Part shown: positions 10,166 through 23,500 of the stretch, one piece after another
How the letters are laid out: each line of letters begins with the position of its first letter
Numbering within the stretch: position 1 is the stretch's first letter
Assembly (NCBI GenBank): GCA_963585895.1
Contig: OY757921.1
Coordinates: 79,556,316 to 79,620,315, forward strand
DNA: 64,000 nt
Origin: Sepioteuthis lessoniana
Taxonomy: Eukaryota > Mollusca > Cephalopoda > Myopsida > Loliginidae
Reading direction: 5' to 3'
Program-made: the position numbers and the translations under genes
The notes under the pieces: generated by a model
Database searches by the model: none
Told to the model about the DNA's origin: nothing
Seen by the model: only the letters and a program-made list of their open reading frames with translations

Positions 10166-11128
10166 AGGCTAAGATGAGCGTTATCTTAGCGCTGTGCAGA
10201 TAGTGAAGCCGTAGCTAAAGGCTGGTCCGTGCCATTAGCGCTGCGCAGCTTATCGGACTATAGGAACCGAGTGAGAGTTAAGACCGGTTGGTCTTAGAAT
10301 CCGTCTTCGTGTTTGCCGCCTGGCCGTCTACTTCGACTGATCATTACTGACCAGTCAGAGATGCTCTGACCCGCAGACAGAGACCTCTTATGGTCCTAAA
10401 AAGGACCTTTGTGCATACCTATGTAGGTGGGAGAAAGGCAGGTCTACCACGAGAAGTGGGGCCAACGCCGTAAGTTAAGGTGAATGCGACCGCACAGAAT
10501 GCGGGATTCCTCCTTAATGAGCTTCGCCAGGAGCGCGCCAACGAGGGTTAAAAAGGGCTGCTGATATTACGAAGGTGCTGTGACACACAGCTCCAGCCGC
10601 GTGGATATAAAATTCTTTGATAAAAAATGAGTGTAGCCGTAAAGTATTTTCCTAACCTGCTATAGGCTGGCGACGACTATTAGTTCAAGTCTTATCAAGT
10701 AATTTTTGGCCGAAGTGTTTTGTGAATGTTATTAATTTTAATTCTCCCTTTTTCTTTTAGCTATAACGAAATGTCATGGTCGTTAGAAAGAAAAAGGGCT
10801 TAGTCAGTTCCGGTCGTACTCGGATATGATCGTCCTAACTCGGGCGTGTAACTTGATATGTTTAGGTTTATCGGCCGGTCGCGGCAAGGGTATTACTGTG
10901 AAGTGAAATGCAAACTGCTTTGTTCAGGATTTGAACTTGGATCGGTGATTCCATTTCCTTTGATAACCAATAGGCTAAGCACACCTGTAAAGGTTTTAAA
11001 GCAACATTTTCTTAAATCCTTATTTTGTTAGAAAATGCAGTGCTGGGAGATGCTAAAAACTGGACTATTCAACCATGAAAGAGTTAAGAAAATAGTATCA
11101 ACTTTAAAATGTTTTCTTGTTTTTGTAG

Positions 11129-11235
11129 GTGAAGGATATTCTGAAGGACGGGATGCCTTACCTAATGTGCCCTATTACACAACTGCTTCTTCTTCAAAGT
11201 TCCAACTGCCATTTCTCAAAAAATCACAGGATACT
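11129..11235 (+). CDS. SNAPC4: SNAPC4 exon a (N-terminal region)
   Basis: First exon I can attach to the gene. It follows a tttttgtag acceptor, and GATACT is followed by gtaagt. It enters with two bases of a split codon, so at least one coding exon lies upstream, and it ends in phase 0, matching the next exon. The 35 residues (polar, Ser/Thr/Tyr-rich, ending LKKSQDT) have no motif I recognise. Attachment rests on phase, strand and position only. The vertebrate N-terminus is poorly conserved here, so sequence similarity does not help. Confidence 0.7.
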
Positions 11236-11448
11236 GTAAGTATTTTTTTTAAATTCAGGGGTGCTCAATGCATCATTTGCAATCAACCAGTAGATCACAA
11301 AGGTAATGTGGGTAAATTGCATGCTATTGAAAAAAATTCAGTCCAAATCATCACTGTAAGGTAGTGACCATAAAAGTATTCAATTGTTCCACAAGGGTTC
11401 CTGCAATGATACAAGGTAAACAACCATATATTTTATCGATAAAGTATA

Positions 11449-11504
<56 letters not shown>

Positions 11505-14500
11505 TTATTTAGTATTTTTTAATATAGATAGATCATTTTGACCAAGTCATTTTAAAAGTAGCTTGCAAGCCAAAAAAGTTTTAGTACCCCTGATCTATCT
11601 GTATAAATTTGCTAGCAATCAGTAAAAACAAAAGTTAACAAATACACTTTAAAAAAAATATCCATGTTTATGTAATTATTTTGCTTCTGTTTTAATTGGA
11701 TTAGTCTAGCCTTTTCCGTTGTCTTCAAACCATCATTTCATTAGGAAGAGAAACTCTTGTAACAAAATTTAATTTCCATTCAACTCCAAATAGATTAATT
11801 GGATCATGCCGCAATTTTTTCTTAGTCTTACTGGATGCCACAATGAGAAGGGCTTTTTTTTTGTTAATTTTTAATGTTTTCAGTTTCAAGATTTAAATTT
11901 TTATAAAATATTAAAAGTTATTGTTGTATAGCAGAAAAAGATAATAACGCTGATGTATAAAAATACAATCAACTTCTTTTTTTTTCTTTTTATTACCCAA
12001 AATGTATGAACGGGTAAGAGTGAGAGATAGTTGAAGACAGCTGAGATGCACACACACACACACACACACGCACACACACAAGGGTAGACAGTACAAATCA
12101 GTGAAATCTCTCTGCCTTTCTGCTTTTGAGTTTAAATTTCCCTGGTTCTGAACACCCACACAAATTCTCATGGCTACATCTCCTCCCCCCAGTCAGCTGG
12201 GGCTGTAGAATACACTGACTGCACCTCTGCAGAGGGGTAAGACCCCCCCCCAACGAGTGTCCTGGATATGACACTAAACAGTCTGATGGTGAGGTTCTAG
12301 CAGTGCTAGAGCTTTGGGGAATGCAGAGTACCCCTTCATTGCAATTGCTCCCAGGTCCACTCTGGCCCGGAGCGGTAGCACCTGATAGGGCCCTATCTAT
12401 GGGTTAAATAGAACTAATGGCATACTTATGCTAAAATGAATTGTTTGAGTAAACTGAATAGCTTGAAATAGAAATGTTTTTGACAATTAAACCGTACTTA
12501 CATTTAAACTGCGTGCTTATGCTTAACTGAATTATTTGAAATAGAACTATTTTTCGACATTAAAACTGTATTTACACTTAACTGAATTGTTACATATAGC
12601 TGCTTGAATAGTTTGAAATGGAAATGCTTTTGACAATTAAACTGTGTACTTATGTTAAACTGAATTGTTTTAAATAGAACAGATTATTTACATAAAAATG
12701 GATTTGGCGTTGAATAACCTACAAAGGTTGATATGCCATAAAACCTAAACAAACCAAACCAAACCACATCTCCTCCAAACTACTGCTTATTCATTGCACG
12801 TAGACACACCTCCTTCTAACATGTCCCCCAAGCAATTTACACAGCATTTCCACCGGGGACACCTATGTCCTGTTTACTTTAGAAACCAGGAGCATTTCCT
12901 GTTATTTTTGTTCCTAAAGTCTGACTTCTGTAGCTGCATTGACATGTGAAAGGGGCCTTCAAATCAATATCCAACATTATCATTGGATTTTTTCTAATAG
13001 TCGTATATTTTTGGAACAAATTGCCTAATCAGATCAAAAATTGCTATAGCATAAAAAATCTTCAAATTAAATTGGATGGTTTTAGAAAAAATAGAAAGAA
13101 AAAGAATTCTTAAGAGAACATTTTTGGGAACTATTGGATGAATTACTTAACAGTATATAGACATAATATTAATAGTGTATACATTCTGTGCAAATATTCT
13201 TGTTTTTTTTTTAAGGCTGATGTGAAAAGATAGTAGCAACTGGAGATATAACAAATAAATGATAATAATGGAAAATTGAATCATATAATAACATCCACTC
13301 CAATAGATACCTGAAATTTAAGTGAAGATCCAAATCTCTTTTTCCAGTCAACTGGAGTTGTAGAATACACTGAGTGTGACTCTGCAGAGGAGTAAGACCA
13401 CCCCAATGAGTGTCCTGGATATGACACCAAACAATCTGATGGTGAGTTTCCAGTGATGCTGCAGCTTTGGGGAATGTGGAGCACTCCTTCATTGCTATTG
13501 CTTCCAGATCACTCTGGCCTAGAGTGGTAGCACCTGATAAAGTCCTATCTATGGGTCTAATAGAACTAAACTATATACGTATGCTAAACTGGATTGAAAT
13601 AGAACTGTTTTTGACATTGAAACTGTACTTACGCTAAACTGAATGGTTTGAAATAAAACTGTTTTGACATTTAACTCTGTGTAAACAAAATCTATACTTA
13701 TACTAAACTGAATTGGTTGAATTAGAACTGTTTAAATAGACTGAATAGCTTAAATAGAAATGTTTTTGACAATTAAACTGTGTACTCATGCTAAATTGAA
13801 TTGTTTGAAATAGAACTGGTTATATGTATAAAAATGGATTTGGCGTTAAATAACCTTCAAAGGTTGATATTGAGATATATCACCACGACATGCAGATGTG
13901 TTGAGCTCGGTAGATGTTATTGACAGATACATCCAGGTGTAAGTAAGATCAACGGTGTGATTGCCAGGATGTCACCATGACCTAAAGTTGTTGTTGCACC
14001 AGCGGATGTTACTGACAGATACATCCAGCCGTAGATAAAATCAACAAAGTGATTACCAGAAACCACGCAGTAAGTGGGTGTTAGCAGTAGCAAATGAGGA
14101 ATAAGCAATACATTGGCATGAACTGTAACTAATGGAAGACAAGGAGTGAGGTGTGGTCGTAACCATAAACAATGAAAAAGAAGCATTGCGTGTGGGTCAC
14201 GTGGGAGTTTGAAAGCTATATAAGTTCAAGAATTTTGGCTGAAGTCAGTTGTCCGCTGGCTATTCCAACTCCCAATAGCTCCGTTGTGTGTGTGAACTCT
14301 CTCTCTGATTGCTCTTCTACTCCACACAATGGTAGAAAACTCAACTCAATGGGAGAGAACTCAGTTCTCTGCCCCTATGGCAAAAAAATCAATTGTCTGC
14401 CTGCATGGTCCAATCTCAAATCTTCAACTGCATGGTCGGACCCCAAGTTCTCAACACCATGGTGGGACCTCAACTGAATCTTTTTCAAAATCTTCTAAAT

Positions 14501-17500
14501 TCTCAGCCCATCTCTTCTGGGCATAACGTCATCCATACTCCAGCCCCATTTACTGTCTGGGGTTTATCATGACAATGGTGATTGTCATATCCTTTGCGTT
14601 TGAGCATAAACTGCACTCAATCACTATGCACCTGAACTCTTAACCCGAATAGTTCAAAGCCCAACCAAACTGAATGGTAAAATATAATTAATGAAAAATG
14701 ATTAAGATAAAACAATCATTCCTTAATTATATAACAAAACCTCAGATTTTTTTTTTTTGCTTTTCTACCATGTGACAATCCAACTACTAATCAGAACTCT
14801 GACACTCCTTCACAATTCTAAATCTATATTCCCTCACATCTACGCAATATCTCATTTGCACCTATAACCTCTTACTAGGTTGAGTCAAAGATTTTGCAGT
14901 AGTTTGGCTAACTTATTTGCTTTATTCTTCATTGCAACAAAAGTAGCATAGCATTCTGTGGTTTGAAAGTTGATTTCAGTAGCTTCCCTGACTTAGACAA
15001 TCCTGTTGCACACGTCTGTCTACGCAACATGCCTTGTTTCCACTCTTTCCCATTCACTCCATGGCTCTTTTTATAACACCTGACAGTCTCATTTGCATAG
15101 GAGTCTGCGTTATTTCACGAGAGATAAGCAAATATAAAAGCGACTGTGTGTCGCCATTTTAGCTTTTTTTTTGTTAAGTGACTGAACTGTACAAAATGCA
15201 GCCACACACTAGTCAGGTAAGTCACGATTTTCCCTACACATTCACAATAAAGGCCATTGTGTTAAGTCATCTGAAGCCACCTTCCTCTTAGTTCTTTGAT
15301 TCCATGGTGTTACCAGTTCTTGTGAAAGAATTCCTTTGCTGAAAGATGGTCATTGAAGGGTTGCAAGCCCAGGAAGTGAGCCATGGATTGGAACAAGTTA
15401 TAATCCAAATGAGTTCAGACTGGACTATATGCTGGGAGTGGCATCTGTTTGATTTCCTCAAATTCCTGGAGTTTATTCTGAAAACTAGCATATATCCAAA
15501 TATTGCAAACTTTTGATTCACCCTAGGAGCTTGTCACTCACCTAGTAGGTGTTCAATCCTAGGTCCAAAATTGTGTTCAGTGCTCAACTATTTCATATAT
15601 CCTCCTACTCCCATGGAGTTTTACCTCCAGACAATACAGGGTGAAATGATAAAATTGTCACCCTAGAAAAGACGACATGATTCCATTTTCGTTTAATGAA
15701 AACCGGTTTTCTTTTTTTGTTGCAGACCATCGACTGGTTGGTCAGTTGTATACAAATTCCAAGAGTGATAGGAGCCTTCTATCATGTCTGAAAGTGACAC
15801 AATGTTCAACGAGCAAGATCGGAGATGTGCCACTGTACAACTCATGCTCTCTACCGATCCAAGTTATGACAACAGGACCATTGCCAGCACCCTCAAAATG
15901 AAAATCTGGGTTGCCATGAATAACAGGAATGTGCCCAGGGTGATGAAAACAAAGTTTCCGGCTACGGTTATGGTCTTTGGTGTGGTTTCAAGTGAGGGCC
16001 ACATCATGCCACCTCACATCTTTGAAGTCAGCTTGAAAGTCAACACCAAAGTGTACCTGGATGTGCTGAAGAGTGTGGTGATCCCCTGGTGCAATCAGGT
16101 GGCCGGTGGCAGACCCTGGGTGTGGCAGCAGGACTCAGTGCTGGCCCACAAGTCCAAAGAGACCCAGGCTTGGCTTCAAAAGGAATGCTATGACTTTGTA
16201 CCCTTCTCTCACTGGCCCCCCTCCTCCCCCGACCTGAACCCGCTGGACTACTTCGTTTGGTCATACGTCGAGAACATCACCAACATGACCTCCCACAACA
16301 CTAAAGCCAGCCTGATCGCCGCCATCTGCCAAGCTCCTGCCGGTGCTTGTGGAAAAGGCATGCTCCCAGTTCTGGATCCATATTGAGGCTGAAGGCAGCT
16401 ACATTGAATAGATGTTAGCTCTACTACATAATCAAGTTACCTGAATTGATTTTTTCAATAAAAGTTTTAAAATAAAGCTGTAATGTTGTTTTCTTTAGGA
16501 CAACAATTTTATCATTCCACCCTGTATTTGCTTCCATTGTCTAAAAGGTGTAAGGAAAAGGTTTATTACCCAACACCTGAGGTGCCCTTAAAAAGTATAT
16601 GGTAAAAAACAGAAAGGAAAAAAAAAAAATATATATATATATATATATACACAGCAGAATGATCTCTTGGATTTAAAATTGCCATTGCAAAGGTGCTGCT
16701 AGAAGTTGTAGTGAGTTGGTGGAAGGTATATCTTTGAGCAGCAATAGCTATGCCATTTCACTTACCATCATGGTAAGGATTGGTGAACATCATGTGTGTT
16801 GTCATCCTCTGGTGATACCAGAAGGCTCAAATCTTTGAATTTAGACTTGCAGACAACTGATGAACTGAAAGATTTTATTTGTCATGAAATTGCACTAATA
16901 ACAAGCAATGACTGCAGGACTTCAGTGTGAGGGTTCAGGAGTTATTATTGTTCACTAGGGCAAAGCACTTGGATGATATAGTTATTTACTAAGTTTAGCT
17001 TAATCGTGGCACAAAGCTGGAAGTATGAACCTTTCAATGAGAATCAAAATCGCTAACAATGGTCTGCTTGCTAGCCATTACATTACTTGAGGTGCCTCAC
17101 TTGGATGATATAATTCTTAATACAAAGTGATGACAATCACAAAACAAAATGACAAATATTGTTCTTTCTTATCATAAAATTAAATTTTGAATAGGGTCTT
17201 TTCTTTTTATGTTTCATGTTTCAAACTTGCTTCATTTTATCATTATTTTTTTCTCTTTATTTTAGAACCCAGGTTTGACAGGTGGTTTGGACATTCTTAA
17301 TTTTAACACACAACTTTCTAAGTTTGTTGTTCCTGGAACATCTGAGAGTACAGATACCAATGTTAACACCTGTTTATTCTTGAACAACATCTACCAGACC
17401 TTGCTGATAGAAAACCTTACAAAAATACGACAGAAACTGGCTGAAAATCAAGAAAAGCAGGTAAAGTTTTGAGTGCACATAGAAATGAATTTAGGAAAAA

Positions 17501-20500
17501 TAATTTTACCATTTTTTTTTTTCATCACCAAATATTTCTCTGTTATCATAATAAGGGCAGGAAATAATAATTCAAAGAAAACACAAGAATATACACTTAT
17601 ATAGAATAAATAGTTATCTCCCTTAGTTAATTTGTCTGTCTGTTAGGGATTCCATAAAGTGTCACTTGACAATCTTGGAAAACAGTTCTTGACCTCTTTT
17701 TGCCTTTGTTCTTTGAACAGTTGTAGCATTGTTCTGACTCTGCCAGAGAACTGTAAATCGACATTGTTTTATTACCCATGCTTACAAAGTAAGCCTTTTT
17801 CAATTTTGTATCCCTTTTACATACTGCTTGTTCATTGAATAATATGTGTTTAGGAGGAATTATTGTTATTGTTAGCAAGGAAAAGTTGTAACGTGTTTGT
17901 GTTTACGTTGTAGTTGTTTCCTCGCTAAATTTGTAATTCCCTCGCTCATGTTATTAGGTAAATAAAGGAGAGATGAAGCAGTAAGATGCTGATTGTCGAA
18001 ATGTGTTTTTAGGAATAGTTTTTATTTGCAGCATGGAAAATGTAGTTTGCTTTTTGTGCTGCAAGTCTCGTAGTGAGTAAGGAGACGAAATGGAGTTATG
18101 AGAAAGTTGAGAAAGACAACGCGTATCGTCAGACGTGCGAGGGATTGTGTTCGCTGTAGTTTAGCGAAAGTCTTGTTTGCTGTTGGAGGAAATAAACTTT
18201 GGAGTCACCGTGAGTTTCGTGTGTTTGGTATTTTTTGGGGGGAGAGTGTGTGTTGTCTCCATTAAAGTGGCCCAGAGGTGAATTGAGAGCTTGGTGCCAA
18301 GAGCTTAATTGTGCGTCGCATCAATATAGCCAATTTTGGGGGTGACATAAAGTTGTTCCCGTGTGTGGCATGTTGAATGTATCTAATTTATATTCAACTG
18401 GGATTCCTTGCAAGGAATCCATAAATTAGATAGGTTCCCTCATGAGTCCATGCTACTGCTATTCAAGAGCGGCCAGTGGAACATCTGCACTGGCTGGCGT
18501 TGTCAGCCGAAGAGACTGTGTTTGGCAGCTTACCCAAGTCTGCTGCCCGGAAAAGAAGGTCCGGACTGAATAGGATAGGTCATCCTGATTGGGTGAAATT
18601 ATGTGTCGAATTAAATTGTGCGCCAAACCAAAATACGAAATTTTCCTCTGCTACATGTGTATAATTCTGCTGTGAGACATGTTTGTGTATTCTTTCCTTA
18701 TAATGCCACTTGCATGTATATGGTGTATGTAAAAGGTTAAATGTTCTTGTATGTGTAATTCAGTTTATTTTGTCTTTCTATTTGATTCAGTGTTAGTACA
18801 TCACAGGTATATTAATGTCAATAGTGGTCGTTGATGAGTGGGAACAAAATATCTTCCCTATCACCAAGCATTTCTGATAGGGTATTGGTTGATTGGTCCT
18901 AGGGAGGATATTTACCCATGATCCCATTCATCAAGTTCAATTATTAGCATTAGTATATCCATCGATACACTAACATTGAATAAATGGAAGAAAAGACAAG
19001 GTTGTTATTTACTAAACTTTGTTTAGATATGCTGCAGTGGCCTCAGGTTGCTTACAATGATCACCCATCTAAGTAGTGAACAGATTCATTGCTGCTTAAC
19101 TTCAGTAATCTTGCAGGTGAAGGATAGACAGAGTTATTTATGTTAAGGGACATTTAATACATGAGCAAAATTATGCACCATCCAGGCACAAATATTTAAG
19201 TTTTAATGTAATAAAGATATTTTAAATTAGAAAGACTAATGAGAATAAAGAATGCACGTAAAAAGATTTCACTTATTTTTATTCTATTTTATTTGATTTC
19301 TATATGAATTATTATTTATTGTATTAAACTTATTTGAAACAGAGGGTGTAAATCAAAGAATAGAACAGCTTGGAGCTTGCTCTTCCCTTCACTCCTGGCT
19401 TTCATTTCATTTTTGACATTGAAACTGTACTTACACTAAATTGAATTGTTTGAAATAAAACTGTTTTGACATTTAACTGTGTAAACAAAATTTAGACTTA
19501 TACTAAACTGAATTGTTTGAATTAGAACTGTTTGACTAAACTGAATAGCTTAAATAGAAATGTTTTTGACAATTAAACTGTGTACTCATACTAAACTGAA
19601 TTGTTTGAAATAGAACTGATTATTTGTATAAAAACGGATTTGGCATTAAATAACCTACAAAGGTTGATTTGCCATAAAACCCAAACAAATAAAAAAAATC
19701 CAAAGGGACAAATTAAACCATGTCTATGAAGTGTATTTTCATTTTAAGGAGAGCAAAATGCTTCAGGACTGTTTAAAAATCGTTTAGCACTATCCCACAT
19801 TACATTAGACTCTTGTTCTTGTTCTTTTCCCTTATCACACAATGAATATAATTTTGACATCAGAAAAGGCATTTGCTGGTAAACATTTATGCTATTTTGT
19901 ATTTGAATATAGAAAAAAAAAGATTTAAAAAAACAGGTTTATATTCTGGCTATGCTGAATGTTTGCCATACATGTACATTAAAAATGGCAAATGCATCAT
20001 AAATATTAAGCTCACTTAATTCATCACAAAGATTAAGTTCCCTTAATTCCCCATAAATATTAAGCTCATTTAATTCATCATAAATATCAAAGCTCACTTA
20101 ATCCACCATAAATATTTAACTCACTTAATTCCTCTCAAATATTTAGCTCCTTTCATTCACTATAAATATTAAGCTCACTTAATCCACCATAAATATTAAG
20201 CTCACTTAATCCACCATAGATATTAAGCTCACTTAATTCACTACAAGTATTAAGCTCACTTAATTCACCACAAAGATTAAGTTCCCTTAATTCCCTATAA
20301 ATATTAAGCTTATTTAATTCATCATAAATATTAAAGCTCACTTAATCCACCATGAATATTTAGCTTACTTAATTTCCCACAAATATTTAGCTCACTTAAT
20401 TCACTACAAATATTAAACTCACTTAATTCACCACAAATATTAAGCTCACTTAATTTGCCAATAATAGTAAGTCCACTTAATAACATAATCATAGGCCTAT

Positions 20501-23500
20501 GAGCTTCTATTGAATGTTTTTATTTAAACCATGAAATGATATTATAAAAGTTATAGAGTGAACTGCTCATTTCAGGAGGTCTGCAAATGTATATGTGTCT
20601 AGTGGGCTGGTAAAGCACCGAAAGTGATTGAGTTCACCTTTTAAGCATTAAAAGTTAAACTTTGGCAGAAGTGGGGTTGTGGGATATTTTTCTATTTTTG
20701 TATTTTATTATTCTATACCGGCCCATTGGCATAAGGGTTAGTGTTCACCAGTGGTCCAGTAAACCCTGGTTCAATCCCAGTTCGAGTCATACCAAAGACT
20801 CAAAAAATGGTATTTGATGCCTCCTTATAACACTCAGCATTATAAGATATGGATCAAGGGTAAGTGGAACAATCCAAGGAAAGGAGTAGCACCCTTCCCT
20901 ACACTTTGGTTATTTGAAAAGAAGCCTTCAGGTCACCCTCAACTAATATTTAAGTATTATTTGTTTTATTTTTTGCTTTTATTTTCCTATTTAAACTTTA
21001 TTAATTCATTAATCCCTATAGATCTTAAAGGAAACTAAATTTCTTAACTACGTATAGGGTTTACTACTATCCATAATTTCATTTATCTACTGGGGGATTA
21101 CTATATTTTGCGTTTCAATGAAAGGGTGAAAGAAATGCCACCATTAATATGATAAGAAGTGAAAGTCCTCTCTCTTATATTTTTTTATCCTTCTTGTTTA
21201 TAGTGTTTCCTTACATAAGTGAATGATATTCTTTGAGAGCTACTTCCTTTTGTCATTTTTCATTCAACTCAGCCTTTCATTTTTCAGTGGGTTCCATTAA
21301 CTTTGCATTAGCTAATTAGGGGTCTTATTAACGGCATCCTTTTTCTTAGCCATCAAGATTAAAGCCCTCTGTTAGATTTGCATATTATGTCCTTCACAAT
21401 TTTAGAAGACAATGCCCTTATTGTTCCTAATGAAAGTTATTTTCAAATACATTTGGTAAAGCAGGATTGTGACCTAACATAAGTTGGTTCGGAGAAAAAC
21501 CAAGATCATTGGTCAGAACATTTTTTGTGGCTATTATTCAAGCTAGGGCCACTTCTATATTACATTCAAAATCTGCCATTACCCTCCAAATACTGTTTCC
21601 TACTGTAGCATTTAACTGCTCACACACTACATTTCTCCATGGGCTTTTGGCAGTTATCATTATTTTTATATTAAATGCATCACCAAGCTCACATATTTCA
21701 TTGCTATTAAATTTGCAGTTATTATCAGTTAAAATTTTAACTGGAACTCCAAACAACTTTATCTAACAAAGAAGTACATTCTTTACTATTGTTGAAGCAG
21801 ACCTGTCATAAATCGCTGTTGCTGTACAATATCATGTCAATTAGTGCTTAGAAATAAAACTCTTTATCACAGTTTACTTCCTTCCTCCTTCCTGACTAAC
21901 AGTGTCAATGGCAACAATAACTTGACCTCTTAGCTTTTACATGTGTCTCCTACCAACAATTTAACAAGTTCAGTGTCACTTGCTTCTCAAGCTGGACTTG
22001 TCAATTTCTTGTACATCTTGGCTTTTTCCTCCTAACATATTGCTTTGTCTAGTAGATTATTTCTGTTAAATTTTTTGTCTCTTCTGCTCAAGTTAATATC
22101 ACAAAAAATATGATAATTGTTAGATTTAATAAATATTTGATAACAATTTTATTTTGATCTTCTACTGGAATGATAATTTTGATGCTATTCAATCTTTTTC
22201 AGTAAGAATACTTCATGTTTTAGATTTAATTTGTTAAACTTCAACTCCTACTGCATGGAAACTAAATATATTTATTTGCATGTGATAATGGAGTACTTTC
22301 TGAAATTCTCCACATTGTATATGACATTAAACTGCTAATATCTCTGAAAATGTAAACAAGGTCTAAATACATATGAAACTTTAAAAATGACCTGATAGTA
22401 GCAAGGGCTACGAATGTCAGGGGAAAACCCCTTCACCTGACATTCTTACTTTATTTATTTTTTAACTGCCTACCCAAATTAATGTGTCTTATAAGCCATC
22501 AAATACAGTATTTCTCATGAGCAGAAATAGCTGTTTCTCCTTTCCATTAATATCAGTATTACAATACTTAATGTCTGACATTCCTGTTGCTGCCAATATA
22601 TTTTATGTTTCTCAGTGTCTTTCATACTTCACGATCAGAATTGTGAGGTTTTTATTGACTGATCCTGTTATGCATTTTTGTTTTACTCTTACAGAAAATA
22701 TTGCAAGAAAAAATTAAACGAACCTACAAAATTGACCCCAGCAAACCAAGGAAAAATGTTTTCTACATTCCATACTTCCATAAGAAAGGAGATATGGTAA
22801 GAATTTTTGTTTTAAAGCATTTTAATGAACACCAGACTGATTGCTTAATCCAAGAACATTTTCATAGTACTTGACTACTACTATAATTATTTGTGTATAA
22901 GACTTACTATTTTTCTAGATTTTTCAGTGCAAAAGTTAGGGGTGTGTATTATATACAAAAACTATATAATTAACATTTTTTCTAGCCACAAGTCTCACCA
23001 TATTCAGAATAGGATAACTAATAATAAGTTATATCTATAGTCCAAATGAATGTGCTTTACACAATGACAGAGAAATATCCACTGGAATGTGTTTTTTTTT
23101 TATAATTTCGTTTCTTCTAATATGTGTTTATTTTTGCTGTAAGCTTGTTGCATTTTTGTGTGGACATGTCCATGTGTTTGCTCTAAATATTGTGTAAATT
23201 TTGTGTTATAAGACATAAGATGACCTATATAAATTTTTATTTTTAGCTGGTCCAAGCCAATAAAAAATTGAAAAAAAGCTAAATTTAGGTTAAATTTAGT
23301 TGCTACAAATTTTTAAAAAAGTCCTTGCATATTATATGCAAGAATTTTTTTCCAGAATTGAATAGTCCAAAGTTAGAGGTAGATGTTATACACAAATAAT
23401 TGCGGTAAAAATCTATCAAACGATTTTTAATCTAATAAATAAACTTTAGATAAGTCTTGAGATTTTAAATCAAGTCTCATCCTTGTATGAAAAATCTGCT

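Larger units (their letters stand above)
8995..10885. mobile_element. 1.9-kb GC-rich, tandem-repeat-bearing insertion of unknown class
   Basis: Inserted into a SINE A, which resumes at 10,886. Imperfect 9-bp flanks aaaggtgtt and aagggtatt agree at 7 positions. Contents in order: a degenerate 31-bp array (about 9,196-9,425), a ~178-bp unit present twice (9,430-9,605 and 9,606-9,785), a 45-bp array of about 7 units (9,822-10,165), then about 700 bp of unique sequence. Ends are TGTTGCAGAGCCGATAA and, inverted, TTGCCGCGACCGGCCGATAA, so a weak terminal inverted match or a TG...CA solo LTR are both possible. Far more GC and CpG than the window average. Confidence 0.75.
7961..10985 (-). repeat. SINE family A split by two later insertions
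   Basis: Three SINE segments in correct order on the minus strand: 10,895-10,985 (head and B box), 8,872-8,994 (core, ctactatttactcatagct) and 7,961-8,026 (tail, tgacacaaggtcaaattt). Between them sit an ~850-bp repeat (about 8,027-8,871) and a 1,891-bp GC-rich element (8,995-10,885). Confidence 0.8.

Noticed and set aside
9764-10177. 137-residue plus-strand frame and 100-residue minus-strand frame of 15-residue repeats
   Set aside because: Both follow from a 45-bp tandem array whose length is a multiple of three; there is no promoter, splice or homologue evidence.
14172-14526. Two overlapping plus-strand frames of 101 and 65 residues
   Set aside because: Low-complexity, partly duplicated sequence with no family match, lying in a repeat-like segment.
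16040-16264. Antisense frame over the maT transposase (and its twin at 57,468-57,692)
   Set aside because: Shadow of the transposase coding strand in both copies.
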